Source: Streptomyces violens (lineage in GTDB: Bacteria; Actinomycetota; Actinomycetes; Streptomycetales; Streptomycetaceae). From it: a stretch of DNA of 64,000 nt. Position numbers and translations under genes: made by a program. Positions 52,868-61,785 of this stretch are shown in pieces (within the stretch, counting starts at the first letter, position 1; each line of letters begins with the position of its first letter). The stretch covers positions 27,423-91,422 of the forward strand of contig NZ_JOBH01000025.1 of the NCBI RefSeq assembly GCF_000717745.1, given 5' to 3'. Under the pieces are notes generated by a model that saw nothing but the letters and a program-made list of their open reading frames with translations, did no database searches and had not been told where the DNA came from.

Positions 52868-55800
52868 ATGGCCCACCGCACCGAACAGGAGCTGCTGCGG
52901 CACATCCGTACGGCCGTCGAGGACGTCCTGGGGCGGCCGGCGGACCCGGCCGCGCCGTTCTTCGAACTGGGGCTGACCTCGCTGGCGCTGGTCCGGGTGC
53001 GGCTGCGCCTGGAGCGTGACCTGGGGCGGCCGCTCACCGACACCGATCTCTTCGAGCACCCGAGCGCGGCCGCCCTCGCGGCCCATCTGGCGACCGGTGA
53101 CGGCTCCGAGGATGCCGCGGCGCGGGAACGCGTCGGCGGGCCGCCGGACGGGGACGACCGGCGGATCGCGATCGTCGGCATGGCCGCGCGGCTCCCCGGC
53201 GCCGCCGATGTCGATCAGTACTGGGAGAATCTGCGGGCCGGGGTGTGCAGCGTGCGCACCTTCGCGCAGGATCCGGGAGCGCCGGCCGGGCCGGACCGGG
53301 TACCGGTGGCGGGCGTGCTGGACGACGCCGACCGCTTCGACGCCGGTTTCTTCGGGATGAGCGCGCGCGAGGCCGAACTGACCGACCCCGCGCACCGGTT
53401 GTTCCTGGAGTGCTGCCAGCGCGCGCTGGAGCACGGCGGGTACGCGGACGCCGGGTCCGACGGCGACGGTGGTCGCCGCATCGGCGTCTACGCGGGCGGC
53501 GGGATGAACCTCTACGGCCCGCGCCTGCCGTACTACGCCCGGAACGGCTCGGGCACCGGCGGCATCGCCGCGGAGATGCAGCGCCTGATCGGCGGCCAGT
53601 ACGACTTCCTGGCCACCCGGGTCGCCTACCGGCTCGGCCTCACCGGCGCCGCGATCGGCGTCCAGACGGCCTGCTCGACCTCGCTGGTGGCCGTCCATCT
53701 GGCCGCCCAGTCCCTGCTGTCCGGCGAGAACGACCTGGCGCTGGCCGGAGCCGCGGCCGTGCATCTGCCGCAGGAGGCCGGGTACGCCTACCAGCCCGAC
53801 TTCATCCTGTCGCCGAGCGGCGTCTGCCGGGCCTTCGACGCCGCCTCGGACGGCACGGTCGGCGGCAACGGAGTCGCCGTCGTACTGCTGAAGCGGCTGG
53901 ACCGGGCGCTGTCGGACGGCGACGAGATCCATGCCGTGCTGCTCGGCTCGGCGGTGAACAACGACGGCGACGCCAAGGCGGGGTTCACCGCGCCGGGCGT
54001 GCGGGGCCACACCGAGGCGGTACGGCAGGCACTGGCCCGCGCCCGGGTCGCGCCCGAGTCGGTGGGGTACGTGGAGGCCCACGGCACCGGCACCGAACTG
54101 GGCGACCCGGTCGAGTTCGCCGCGCTGGCCCGCGCGTACGGGACGCCCGGGGACGGTGCCGGCCGGACCCGCCAGCACTGTGTGCTGGGCTCGGTGAAAC
54201 CGAGCGTGGGGCATCTGGACACCTGCGCGGGGATGGCCGGGCTGATCAAGACGGTGCTCATGCTCCGGCACCGGACCCTCGTGCCGACGGTCAACGCGAC
54301 CCGGCCCAGCCCCCGGCTGCCATGGGCCGAGAGCCCGTTCCGGCTCGCCACCGAGACCCGCGAGTGGGCCACCGAGGAGGGTGCGCCGCGGCGTGCGGGG
54401 GTCAGCGCGCTCGGGTTCGGCGGCACCAACGCCCATGTCGTCCTGGAGGAGCCACCCGTCCGGTCCGCGACACCGCAGCCCGCCGCGCCGGTACCGGTGC
54501 CGGTCAGCGCCCGCGACCCGGAGTCGCTGCGCGAGCTCGCGGCCGCGCTCCGCGACCACCTCACCCGGCATCCCGGCATCCCCGCCTGCGACGTGCTGTT
54601 CACCCTGGCGCGCGGCCGGACGCACCATGCGTACCGGACCGTGGTGCACGGCCGGACGGCGGCCGAACTGGCCACCTCCCTGGGGGACTTCCTGGCCGGC
54701 CCCGAGGGCGGGGACCGGCGCGCGGCCAGCCGCCCGGGACCGCCTGCCTTCGCCTTCTCCGGGCAGGGCACCTCCCCCGTCGGCGCGGCCCGCGGCCTCT
54801 ACGCCGAACTCCCCGTCGTCCGCGAGGTACTGGACACCTGCGAGGAGATCCACCGGCGGACGGAGCGCGGCAGTCTGCTCGATGTGCTGCTGGCGGACGG
54901 GGCCGAGGCCGTACCCGCGCAGCCGGCGGTGGCCCAGCCCGCGCTGTTCGCCCTGCAGATGGCGCAGGCACGGTGGTGGCGGTCGGTGGGCGTCGAGCCG
55001 TCGTACGCCATCGGCCACAGCCTCGGCGAGATCGCCGCGCTCTGCGATGCCGGCGCGTTCTCGCTGGCGGACGGTCTCCGGTTCGTCATCGCCCGGGGGC
55101 GCGCCATGAGCTGCGGGGCGATGGCCGGCGGCATGCTCGCCGTGGCCGCCGACGAGGCTACCGTACGGCGCGTCGGCGACGCGGCGGGTCTCGATGTCGC
55201 CGCGGTCAACGGCCCCCGGTCCCATGTGCTCTCCGGGGCGCCGGAGCGGGTCGAGGCCGCGGAACGCCTGCTGGCCGCCGAGGACCTCACGTATCGGCGG
55301 CTGGCCGTCGACCGGGCCTTCCACTCCGCGCTGCTCGACCCGGTCGCGGACGAGCTGCGGGACGCCGCCGCGAAGGTGCGCTTCACGGCGCTGCGGATGC
55401 CGTGCGCCGACACCGCCGGGGGCACGGTGCTGGACGCGGGGACCGTACTGGACGCCGGCTTCCTGGTCCGCCAGGCCCGCCGCCCGGTGCTCTTCCACGG
55501 AGCCCTGACGGCCCTCCGTACGGCCGGCTGCGCGGACTTCCTGGAGACCGGGCCGGGGGACGTGCTCACCGGGATGGGCCGCGCCGCCCTGCCGGACAGC
55601 CGCTGGACGGCGAGCCGGGCCCGCGGCACGGCTCCTGACCTGGCGCTGTGGCCCGCGCTCGGCGCGCTGTACGAGCAGGGCACGGACGTGGACTGGGCGA
55701 GCATCGCGCCGCATGGACGGCGGATCCCGCTGCCGGGCCATCCGTTCCGCCGCGACCGGTACGAGATCCCTGCTCTGCCGGGGGCTGCAGCGGAACCGTC

Positions 55801-55987
55801 CGCGCCGCCGGAGACGGCCCCGGAATCCCGCACGGCGCGGCCCCGGCCCGGGACTCCGCAATCCGCCGTCCCCGGGACGCCGGAAGCCGGCGTGGCCGCC
55901 CGTCAACTCGCTCTCATGGGCCGCATGTTCGACGACATGGCGGACCTCATGACCGCACAACTCCGCTCGCTGGAGGAACAGCACTGA
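52868..55987 (+). CDS. Type I PKS: ACP-KS-AT without a downstream ACP
   Basis: A 1039-residue polyketide synthase. An N-terminal carrier domain (residues 1-78, Ser 38 in LTSLALV) is followed by a ketosynthase (97-530; Cys 269 in QTACSTSLVAV, His in EAHGTGTELGDP and VKPSVGHLDTCAG) and an acyltransferase (626-920; Ser 718 in GHSLGEIAAL). The AT specificity motif reads RAFHS, closer to malonyl-type HAFH than to methylmalonyl YASH. No KR, DH, ER or second ACP is present. The last 27 residues form an amphipathic helix (QLALMGRMFDDMADL ...). It starts one base after the NRPS stop with an AAGGAG site. Confidence 0.92.
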   Translation: MAHRTEQELLRHIRTAVEDVLGRPADPAAPFFELGLTSLALVRVRLRLERDLGRPLTDTDLFEHPSAAALAAHLATGDGSEDAAARERVGGPPDGDDRRIAIVGMAARLPGAADVDQYWENLRAGVCSVRTFAQDPGAPAGPDRVPVAGVLDDADRFDAGFFGMSAREAELTDPAHRLFLECCQRALEHGGYADAGSDGDGGRRIGVYAGGGMNLYGPRLPYYARNGSGTGGIAAEMQRLIGGQYDFLATRVAYRLGLTGAAIGVQTACSTSLVAVHLAAQSLLSGENDLALAGAAAVHLPQEAGYAYQPDFILSPSGVCRAFDAASDGTVGGNGVAVVLLKRLDRALSDGDEIHAVLLGSAVNNDGDAKAGFTAPGVRGHTEAVRQALARARVAPESVGYVEAHGTGTELGDPVEFAALARAYGTPGDGAGRTRQHCVLGSVKPSVGHLDTCAGMAGLIKTVLMLRHRTLVPTVNATRPSPRLPWAESPFRLATETREWATEEGAPRRAGVSALGFGGTNAHVVLEEPPVRSATPQPAAPVPVPVSARDPESLRELAAALRDHLTRHPGIPACDVLFTLARGRTHHAYRTVVHGRTAAELATSLGDFLAGPEGGDRRAASRPGPPAFAFSGQGTSPVGAARGLYAELPVVREVLDTCEEIHRRTERGSLLDVLLADGAEAVPAQPAVAQPALFALQMAQARWWRSVGVEPSYAIGHSLGEIAALCDAGAFSLADGLRFVIARGRAMSCGAMAGGMLAVAADEATVRRVGDAAGLDVAAVNGPRSHVLSGAPERVEAAERLLAAEDLTYRRLAVDRAFHSALLDPVADELRDAAAKVRFTALRMPCADTAGGTVLDAGTVLDAGFLVRQARRPVLFHGALTALRTAGCADFLETGPGDVLTGMGRAALPDSRWTASRARGTAPDLALWPALGALYEQGTDVDWASIAPHGRRIPLPGHPFRRDRYEIPALPGAAAEPSAPPETAPESRTARPRPGTPQSAVPGTPEAGVAARQLALMGRMFDDMADLMTAQLRSLEEQH

Positions 55988-56745
55988 TGGACCACCACGA
56001 CGAGCCGCTGCTGCTCGTACTCGACTACCCCGGTTACCGCCCGGAGGCCCGGTTCGCCGATCTCCGCCTGGACGGGCACGGCGTACGGACCCACGACCTG
56101 CTGCGCCGTCCGCTGCCCCGGGTCACGAACGGCTCGGAGTACGCCGCGCGGTCGCTGCTCGCCAACCCGGCACCCGCCGGCCCGGTCACCGCCATCGCCG
56201 CCTACTGCGCCTCGGCCCCGCTGGCGTTCGAACTCGCCCGGGCGGTCACGCCCGAGGGCGGGGCCGTGCCCCGGCTCGTCCTCGTCGACGCCGAACCCGG
56301 AACGCTCACCCCGGTCCTGGACAGTTACCGCGACGCGCTCGCCCAGCTGGGTGTCCACCCGGCCGAGGAGGAGATCCGCGAGCGGGCGGACCCCGACCGC
56401 CTCGCCCACGACCCGCGGGGTTTCGTCGACGCGCTCGTGGACGATCTCGAACGGCGGGCCGCGGAGGCACTGCGCGCGCTGGGCAGCGGCCCGGCCGAGG
56501 CCATCGAGAGCGCGGCGCACATGGCGGGCGCGTACGCCGACTGGCTCAGCCATCTGGTGGCCGCGCACCGCTCCCGGGTCTCCCCCTGGGACGGCGAGGT
56601 CCTGCACATCGACTCCGCCGGCGGCTCCGGTCGCCATTTCGCGCACGGTGCCGCCGGCGTACGGGAGATACGGATCGACTGCGACCGCAAGGACCTGCTG
56701 CGCAGCGAGGAGACGCGCGAAGCGGTACTGTCCGCGCTGCGCTAA
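55987..56745 (+). CDS. Thioesterase-like alpha/beta hydrolase with Cys at the nucleophile position
   Basis: A 252-residue protein that resembles NRPS/PKS thioesterase domains in length and order (LLLVLDYPGYRPEARF ... LVLVDAEPGTLTPV ... His near 217-220 in RHFAHG). At the nucleophile elbow, where G-x-S-x-G is normal, it reads AAYCASAPLAFELAR, placing Cys 74 at the Ser position. The start overlaps the PKS stop by one base (TGATG), so it is the last gene of the assembly-line operon and is the best candidate for product release. It could also be inactive or act as a condensing or transfer enzyme. Confidence 0.78.
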   Translation: MDHHDEPLLLVLDYPGYRPEARFADLRLDGHGVRTHDLLRRPLPRVTNGSEYAARSLLANPAPAGPVTAIAAYCASAPLAFELARAVTPEGGAVPRLVLVDAEPGTLTPVLDSYRDALAQLGVHPAEEEIRERADPDRLAHDPRGFVDALVDDLERRAAEALRALGSGPAEAIESAAHMAGAYADWLSHLVAAHRSRVSPWDGEVLHIDSAGGSGRHFAHGAAGVREIRIDCDRKDLLRSEETREAVLSALR

Positions 56746-57728
56746 CCGGGGACCCGCGCGGACTCCCGACCGGACCTCCGGCCGGACTCCGCGCGGGAAC
56801 CGGCCTCCGTACCGTCGCCATCGCCCGCGCCCTTCGACGGCTCCTCCCGGGACAGCCGGGCGTACCACAGGGCGACCGCCATCAGCGCGCAGATCAGCGC
56901 GAACGACAATCCGTCGAAGCCGCCGTGGAAGGCGGTCTCGGCGAGATAGGTGACGCCGGGCAGCGTGGTCAGCAGCACCATCGCGACCATCGGGTCTGCG
57001 CCCTGGAGCCCGCGCTGCAGCAGGAACAGCGGCACGGTGACCGCCAGGACGCCGGTGACCAGCAGCGCCGGCCAGTCCGCCGACCGCACCGCACTGGTGC
57101 CGCCCACGACGAGCAGCAGCGCGCCGCCGCAGAGGAAGGTGAGGTGGAAGCGGTGCGCGGTGGCGTGCACGGGGTCGATACCCCGGCGCCCCAACTCCGC
57201 TGACACCAGGGCGAGTACGGACGCGCCGATGCCCGCGACGAGCACCAGCCCGATCCCCGCCGCCGCCCCGGCCGACCGCATCCCGCCGTCCCCCGTGAAG
57301 CTCCAGGCGATGGCCCCGCCGAGCACCACCAGCAGGCCCGCCGCCGCCCAGCCCGGAGCGGTGGCCCGCCGGCCGATCCCGGCGAGCCCGAGCAGGGCGA
57401 GTACGGCCGGGCCGATGGCGGTCTCGATGCCGGTGGCGAGCGCGGAGGGGATCCAGCTCAGCGCGGCGTAGAAGCTGAGGAAGGTGACGGCCGTGACCAC
57501 GTTCATGGCCAGGAGCAGCCGGCCGGCCCCCGGCGGCGGTGCGACGGGCGCGCCGCCCCGCCCCGCACGGCGGCGCCGGACCAGCAGCACCGCGTTGAAG
57601 ACCACGGCGGCGGCGCCGAATCCCGCGCAGGACAGCGCCAGGCTGTCCGTGGACCCGAGCCGGCCGGAGACGAATCCGTACACCCCGGACTGCAGCAGTA
57701 CCGATGCCATGATGCAGAGGACGGGCAC
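56742..57728 (-). CDS. EamA/DMT-family transporter
   Basis: A 328-residue ten-helix protein of the drug/metabolite transporter superfamily with two EamA repeats. SFYAALSWIPSALATGIETA in the first half and FLLQRGLQGADPMVAMVLLT in the second half mark the repeat ends. The C-terminal 40 residues are a charged Ser/Arg/Glu tail. GTG 57728 lies two bases after the ATP-grasp stop, so translation is coupled. Its stop overlaps the convergent thioesterase-like gene by three bases. It probably exports the product or an intermediate. Confidence 0.87.
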   Translation of the reverse strand: MPVLCIMASVLLQSGVYGFVSGRLGSTDSLALSCAGFGAAAVVFNAVLLVRRRRAGRGGAPVAPPPGAGRLLLAMNVVTAVTFLSFYAALSWIPSALATGIETAIGPAVLALLGLAGIGRRATAPGWAAAGLLVVLGGAIAWSFTGDGGMRSAGAAAGIGLVLVAGIGASVLALVSAELGRRGIDPVHATAHRFHLTFLCGGALLLVVGGTSAVRSADWPALLVTGVLAVTVPLFLLQRGLQGADPMVAMVLLTTLPGVTYLAETAFHGGFDGLSFALICALMAVALWYARLSREEPSKGAGDGDGTEAGSRAESGRRSGRESARVPG

Positions 57729-57730
57729 GG

Positions 57731-58993
57731 TCAGTCCCCGCTCTCCGCGGCCGGGGACGTGTCGCTCTCGTCCTCGATGCGGTACAGCTCGCCCGCGTCC
57801 TCGATCTCGTGCAGGACGTCGAGGCTGTGCTGGAGCAGTTCGGCGTCCTCGTGGACGAAGAAGGCGACGCCGCAGCCGCCGGTGGTCAGCTGCCCGTCCC
57901 GGACCGGCTCGCCGACCGCCGGGATCCGGGCCACGCTGTGGAATCCGGGGAGCCGGCGGACCCGGCGCAGACCGTCCAGCGCCCGCACCGTGCCGGCGCG
58001 GTGTGCCCGCAGATAGACCTTGGCGAGCGACCGTCCCGGCCCGTACGGCAGGTCGAAGCGGTTCGTGAACTCCTCGGGCCGCAACAGGCTTTCCGCCAGC
58101 AGATGGGGGCTGCTGTACCCGTACGCGACGTGGTAGGCGTCGGCGGACAGGTACGGTCCCATGAGCCGGGAGTTGACCTCCACCAGGCGCGGGCCGCCCG
58201 CGGTGAGGATCACTTCGGTGTGTGCGGCGCCCTCGCGGACGCCCAGCGCGTCCAGGCAGCGCATGACGTACGCGACGAGCTCGGTCTCGGCCTCGTCGAG
58301 CGTGCGGCGGGAAACGATGTGCCGCAGGACGGGCGCGCCCTGCTCGCGGTCGATGCGCTCGGCGTAGATCTCGGCGAGCAGGTGGCGGCCCGTCATGCTC
58401 ACCGTGTTGACGATGTACTGGGGGCCTTCGAGGAACTGCTGGACCAGTACGCCGTCGTTGACCTCGCCCATGAGGTTGCGCCGGCCGCTGTTGGCGCGGA
58501 AGGCGTCGATGGCCTGGCCGGCGTCGGCGCAGATGTGGCAGCCGTCGCTGCCCGCGCTGTTGAACGGCTTGACGACCACGGGGAAGGTCCCCCAGCGGTC
58601 CAGCACGGTGCGCAGCTCGTCCTCGCTGCGCACGGCTTCGGTGCCGGCGTGCGGCACGCCGGCGTCGGCCAGCGCGCGGGCCATCCAGTACTTGTCCCGG
58701 CGGGCGGCGCGCAGCTCGTGGCGGTGATGCGGCACACCGAGGGCCTCGGCGAGCTCGTCGGCGAGGGTGACGCCGAACTCGCTGCCCGCGAGCACGGTGG
58801 TGACGCCCATCGCGCGCAGCCGCCCGGCGGTCGCGTCGAGGCCGGTGTGCACCACGGTCTTGACCGGCAGGCCGCCGGACGGTGCGGCGGGCGCCCGGTC
58901 CTCCGTGTAGACGTGCAGGAATTCGGCCCCTTCCTCCAGCAGCGCTTCGGTCAGTTGCGCTCCGCTGGAGACGGGGTTGACGAGGGCGATCAC
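57731..58993 (-). CDS. ATP-grasp carboxylate-amine ligase
   Basis: A 420-residue ATP-grasp enzyme. The central domain has RRDKYWMARALADAGVPHAG, the ATP-binding FPVVVKPFNSAGSDGCHI near residue 142, and the metal and catalytic site GPRLVEVNSRLMGPYLSAD near residue 275. Such enzymes join a carboxylate, as an acyl phosphate, to an amine; relatives make dipeptides and amides in natural product pathways. The N-terminus MIALVNPVSSGAQLTEAL is a Rossmann-like pre-ATP-grasp part. GTG 58993 overlaps the upstream stop by GTGA. In this cluster it could add an amino acid without the NRPS. Confidence 0.9.
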   Translation of the reverse strand: MIALVNPVSSGAQLTEALLEEGAEFLHVYTEDRAPAAPSGGLPVKTVVHTGLDATAGRLRAMGVTTVLAGSEFGVTLADELAEALGVPHHRHELRAARRDKYWMARALADAGVPHAGTEAVRSEDELRTVLDRWGTFPVVVKPFNSAGSDGCHICADAGQAIDAFRANSGRRNLMGEVNDGVLVQQFLEGPQYIVNTVSMTGRHLLAEIYAERIDREQGAPVLRHIVSRRTLDEAETELVAYVMRCLDALGVREGAAHTEVILTAGGPRLVEVNSRLMGPYLSADAYHVAYGYSSPHLLAESLLRPEEFTNRFDLPYGPGRSLAKVYLRAHRAGTVRALDGLRRVRRLPGFHSVARIPAVGEPVRDGQLTTGGCGVAFFVHEDAELLQHSLDVLHEIEDAGELYRIEDESDTSPAAESGD

Positions 58994-60528
58994 AGGGCCG
59001 TCCTTTCGGCGAGCGGCTCGGTTGTTCCGGGGCTGTACTGCCCGAGTTGGTCGGCGACGACGGCCGCGTGCTGGGCGGCGGCCCGCAGGTAGTTGACGAT
59101 GGGGAAGCGCGCACCGGCGCCGGCGCCCAGCGCCCAGATGCGTTCGGCGGGGCCGTCGGGCCGCAGCCGTATCCGCAGGGTTTCGAGGATCTCCGGCCGC
59201 GGCCCGGCGTCGTCCGCCTCGACTGCGGCGCCGTCCGCTGCCCCGCCTCCGATGCGTACGCCGGTGGCGGTGGTCGTCAGCGGCGCGACCCGGTATCCAG
59301 AGGCGCACACGATGTGGTCGAAGGTCTCGGTGGTGCCGTCCGGCCAGCGCACCGACCATCCGGTCCCGCTCGGCTCCATCCGTTCCGGGTAGCGCGGGGC
59401 GACGCGGAGTCTGCCTTCGGTGAGCCAGCCGTCCAGCAGGGTGGCGTTGCGCAGCGGGAAGGCCGATATGTAACGGGTCATCAGGGCGCGGTAGCGGGGC
59501 AGCACACGGGCGCGCACGTCGGCGCGCCAGCGGGACACCTGGGCGTTGACGGTGTCGATGAGCTCCGCCATCACGTCCTCCCAGGGGATGCGGCCGGCCG
59601 CGGCGCGGTGCCGTTCCTCGCGCAGCAGGGTCGCGGGCCGCCCCGAGAGCCGGGGCCGGGCGACCCGGGCGCCCGGCGCTCCGGCACGGATGGCGGAGAG
59701 CAGTTCGCGGGCGACGGTGCGGTCCAGCGCCGTGTCGTCCGCGGGTCCTTCCGGGGTGCCGCTCGCGGCGAGGGCCGCCCATACGTCCTGGCGCAGCCGT
59801 GGGGCGGCCGGGCGGACGAGGCGGTTGCGGACGGCCGGCAGCATGCCCGAGGGCGAGGTCATGACCGTACGCCGGTTGCCGGTCCTGCACAGGGTCACCG
59901 CCGCGTCGATCGCGGACAGCTTGGTGCCCAGGACCAGGACGCGGGCGTCGGCGGGCAGCCGGCGCAGCTTGTGCGAGGGGTACGGAGTGGCCATCAGACG
60001 GGGGTGCCCGGCGTACGGGCGGAGCTCCGGCGGCAGGACCGGGTTGTCAGCGCCCGCGCAGAACAGGATGTCGGTGCCGGTGACCGATCCCCCGCCGGCG
60101 AGCGCCACTCGGTACGCCGTGGCGTCCGTGTCCGTGTCTGCGTCCGTGTGCCGGTCGATGGCCACCGCGCGGTCGCGGATGTGGGTGACGCGGGTGCCGG
60201 CCCGGCGGGCCGTGTCGGAGTACTGCCAGAAGCGCTCGCGGCAGTACTGGCCGACGAGGTAGCGGGGAGCGAAGTCGGCGCGGTGCGCCGGGTGGCCGCG
60301 GGACGCGAGGTAGTCGAGGAAGTCCGAGCGCCCGTCGGCCTTCAGGGCCGTCACGTCCACGGAGGTGTTGCACAGCAGGGCCGGGTCGGTGGTGCCGAAA
60401 GCGGTGCCCAGGCCGATGGGGCCGGGCGCCACGAAGGTGACGCGTTCCACCCCGGAGCTGCCCGCCAGATGCGCGAAGGCGCTCACGGCGGTGGCGCCGC
60501 CTCCGATGATGACAATTTGCTTGCTCAC
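58990..60528 (-). CDS. FAD/NAD(P)-binding oxidoreductase
   Basis: A 512-residue flavoprotein. The FAD Rossmann motif is IVIIGGGATAVSAFAHLAGS at residues 5-24. A second nucleotide motif, VLVLGTKLSAIDAAVTLCR, lies near residue 195, and a late FAD contact is IWALGAGAGARFPIVNYLRA near 470. This matches the FAD-NAD(P)-binding proteins annotated as HI0933/NAD_binding_9 type, some of which are N- or C-hydroxylating monooxygenases. A short DTDTDAT repeat lies near residue 132. It is coupled to the ATP-grasp gene by GTGA. The reaction is unknown; amine or side-chain oxidation of a precursor is plausible. Confidence 0.85.
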   Translation of the reverse strand: MSKQIVIIGGGATAVSAFAHLAGSSGVERVTFVAPGPIGLGTAFGTTDPALLCNTSVDVTALKADGRSDFLDYLASRGHPAHRADFAPRYLVGQYCRERFWQYSDTARRAGTRVTHIRDRAVAIDRHTDADTDTDATAYRVALAGGGSVTGTDILFCAGADNPVLPPELRPYAGHPRLMATPYPSHKLRRLPADARVLVLGTKLSAIDAAVTLCRTGNRRTVMTSPSGMLPAVRNRLVRPAAPRLRQDVWAALAASGTPEGPADDTALDRTVARELLSAIRAGAPGARVARPRLSGRPATLLREERHRAAAGRIPWEDVMAELIDTVNAQVSRWRADVRARVLPRYRALMTRYISAFPLRNATLLDGWLTEGRLRVAPRYPERMEPSGTGWSVRWPDGTTETFDHIVCASGYRVAPLTTTATGVRIGGGAADGAAVEADDAGPRPEILETLRIRLRPDGPAERIWALGAGAGARFPIVNYLRAAAQHAAVVADQLGQYSPGTTEPLAERTAL

Positions 60529-60627
60529 AGTGATGCCTCACCGGGGAGTAGTTCAGTTCAAGGGAACGCCCGTACGGGAAGGGGCGCCCGGCCGGGTGGT
60601 GCCGGGCGCCCCAGAGATCGCGGCCGG

Positions 60628-61389
60628 TCAGGCCGCGACGGCGTGGCGGCGCGGCAGCGCCCGCTGGACACCGGCCGTGGCGGCGATCAGCATCTCTCGC
60701 CAGTGCCCGATGGCGGAGCCCTCGGGCGTGGAAAGGCCGATCGCGGCCACGGCGACGCCCTCGTCGCAGACGGCCATGGCGACGGTCTGCCGGCCGGGGC
60801 GCCCGGTGTCGTTGAGCACCGCACAGCCGTGCCGGCGGATCAGTGGCAGGCGGCTGCGTACGGACGCGTCGGCCCGCAGCGCCTCATCGGTCCGCGGTGC
60901 TCCGCCGGCCCGTCCCGTTTCGCCGTCCGCGCCGCGATGGGCCAGCAGCGCCAGCCCGCAGGCGGACTCGGTCAGCGGCCTGCGCAGTCCTCTCAGGTCC
61001 GCCGAGCGGATGCCCTCACGGGGCCCGAGGTGTTCCACGCACACCGCGTCGTCGCCGTCCGCGACGACCAGCTGTACCTCTTCGCGGGACAGCTCGGAGA
61101 GGGACAGCAGGGCCGGCAGGGCCGCCTCACGCAGTCCCGTACGGCTGGGCGTCAGCGATCCGAGCTCCCAGATGCGCAGCCCGATCCGGTAACGCCCGTC
61201 CTGATCGCGGTCCAGCGCGCCCCAGGATTCGAGTTCACCGATGAGCCGGTGTGCCGTGGCCAGTGGAAGTCCGGTGCGCCTGGAGAGGTCGGAGAGCGAC
61301 AGGCCGCTGTACACCCTGTCGAATGCTCCGAGAATCGCCAGCGCCCGGCTCGTCACCGATACGCCCACGGCTTTGGCATTGCCTGCCAC
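60628..61389 (-). CDS. IclR-family regulator, cluster-situated
   Basis: A 253-residue IclR-type regulator. The N-terminal HTH is LSLSDLSRRTGLPLATAHRL followed by LIGELESWGALDRDQDGRYR. The C-terminal GAF-like ligand domain is visible as VQLVVADGDDAVCVEHLGP and RRHGCAVLNDTGRPGRQTVA. Streptomyces NdgR, an IclR protein, controls leucine genes; this one is clearly a different protein but sits among leucine-type genes. It is the only cluster-situated regulator in view and probably responds to a pathway acid or amino acid. Confidence 0.88.
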   Translation of the reverse strand: MAGNAKAVGVSVTSRALAILGAFDRVYSGLSLSDLSRRTGLPLATAHRLIGELESWGALDRDQDGRYRIGLRIWELGSLTPSRTGLREAALPALLSLSELSREEVQLVVADGDDAVCVEHLGPREGIRSADLRGLRRPLTESACGLALLAHRGADGETGRAGGAPRTDEALRADASVRSRLPLIRRHGCAVLNDTGRPGRQTVAMAVCDEGVAVAAIGLSTPEGSAIGHWREMLIAATAGVQRALPRRHAVAA

Positions 61390-61416
61390 AGTTCCCCCAT
61401 CGTTCGGTAACGGTCC

Positions 61417-61785
61417 TCACACCAGCGGCGCGTAGAAGAACGTTTCCCGCCGGCCGAAACGACCGTCCGATTCGAGCGTGAAGAAGTCGGCGAATTCCAC
61501 GGAGACCTGCCGGCCGTCCTTGAGTTCGCCGGAGAAACTTCCGGAGACCGCGACCCGAGGCAGCTGTTCGGTGATGGTGTGCACGGTGTGGCTGCCTTTC
61601 CGGATCACCCGCTCCCCCCGGTAGAACGCTTCCAGCTCGGCCCGGCCGTTCATCGCTTCATAGCCGGGCCGCCGGTAGACGGCTTCTTCGGAGAAGAGGC
61701 CCAGAAGGCCGTCCACATCGTCGGCGTCGACCCGTTCGTAGTAGCTGCGGACCAGTTCTTCCGCCTTGCTCGGCACCGGGCTCAC
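61417..61785 (-). CDS. SnoaL/NTF2-like protein
   Basis: A 122-residue cone-shaped NTF2-like domain. EELVRSYYERVDADDVDGLL, LFSEEAVYRRPGYEAMNGRA and VEFADFFTLESDGRFGRRET fit SnoaL-like proteins, which act as cyclases, isomerases, hydrolases or binding proteins. ATG 61785 overlaps the stop of the LeuA-like gene by ATGA, so it is made together with that enzyme and may work on its product. No specific activity can be assigned from sequence. Confidence 0.85.
   Translation of the reverse strand: MSPVPSKAEELVRSYYERVDADDVDGLLGLFSEEAVYRRPGYEAMNGRAELEAFYRGERVIRKGSHTVHTITEQLPRVAVSGSFSGELKDGRQVSVEFADFFTLESDGRFGRRETFFYAPLV

Noticed and set aside
47803..53181. A very long open frame on the minus strand opposite the NRPS
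   Set aside because: It mirrors the GC-rich third positions of the NRPS on the other strand and has no recognisable domain; the plus-strand frame has complete NRPS motifs.
52781..55984. Long minus-strand open frame opposite the PKS
   Set aside because: Composition is Arg/Gly/Pro-rich shadow sequence. The plus strand carries intact KS and AT active sites.
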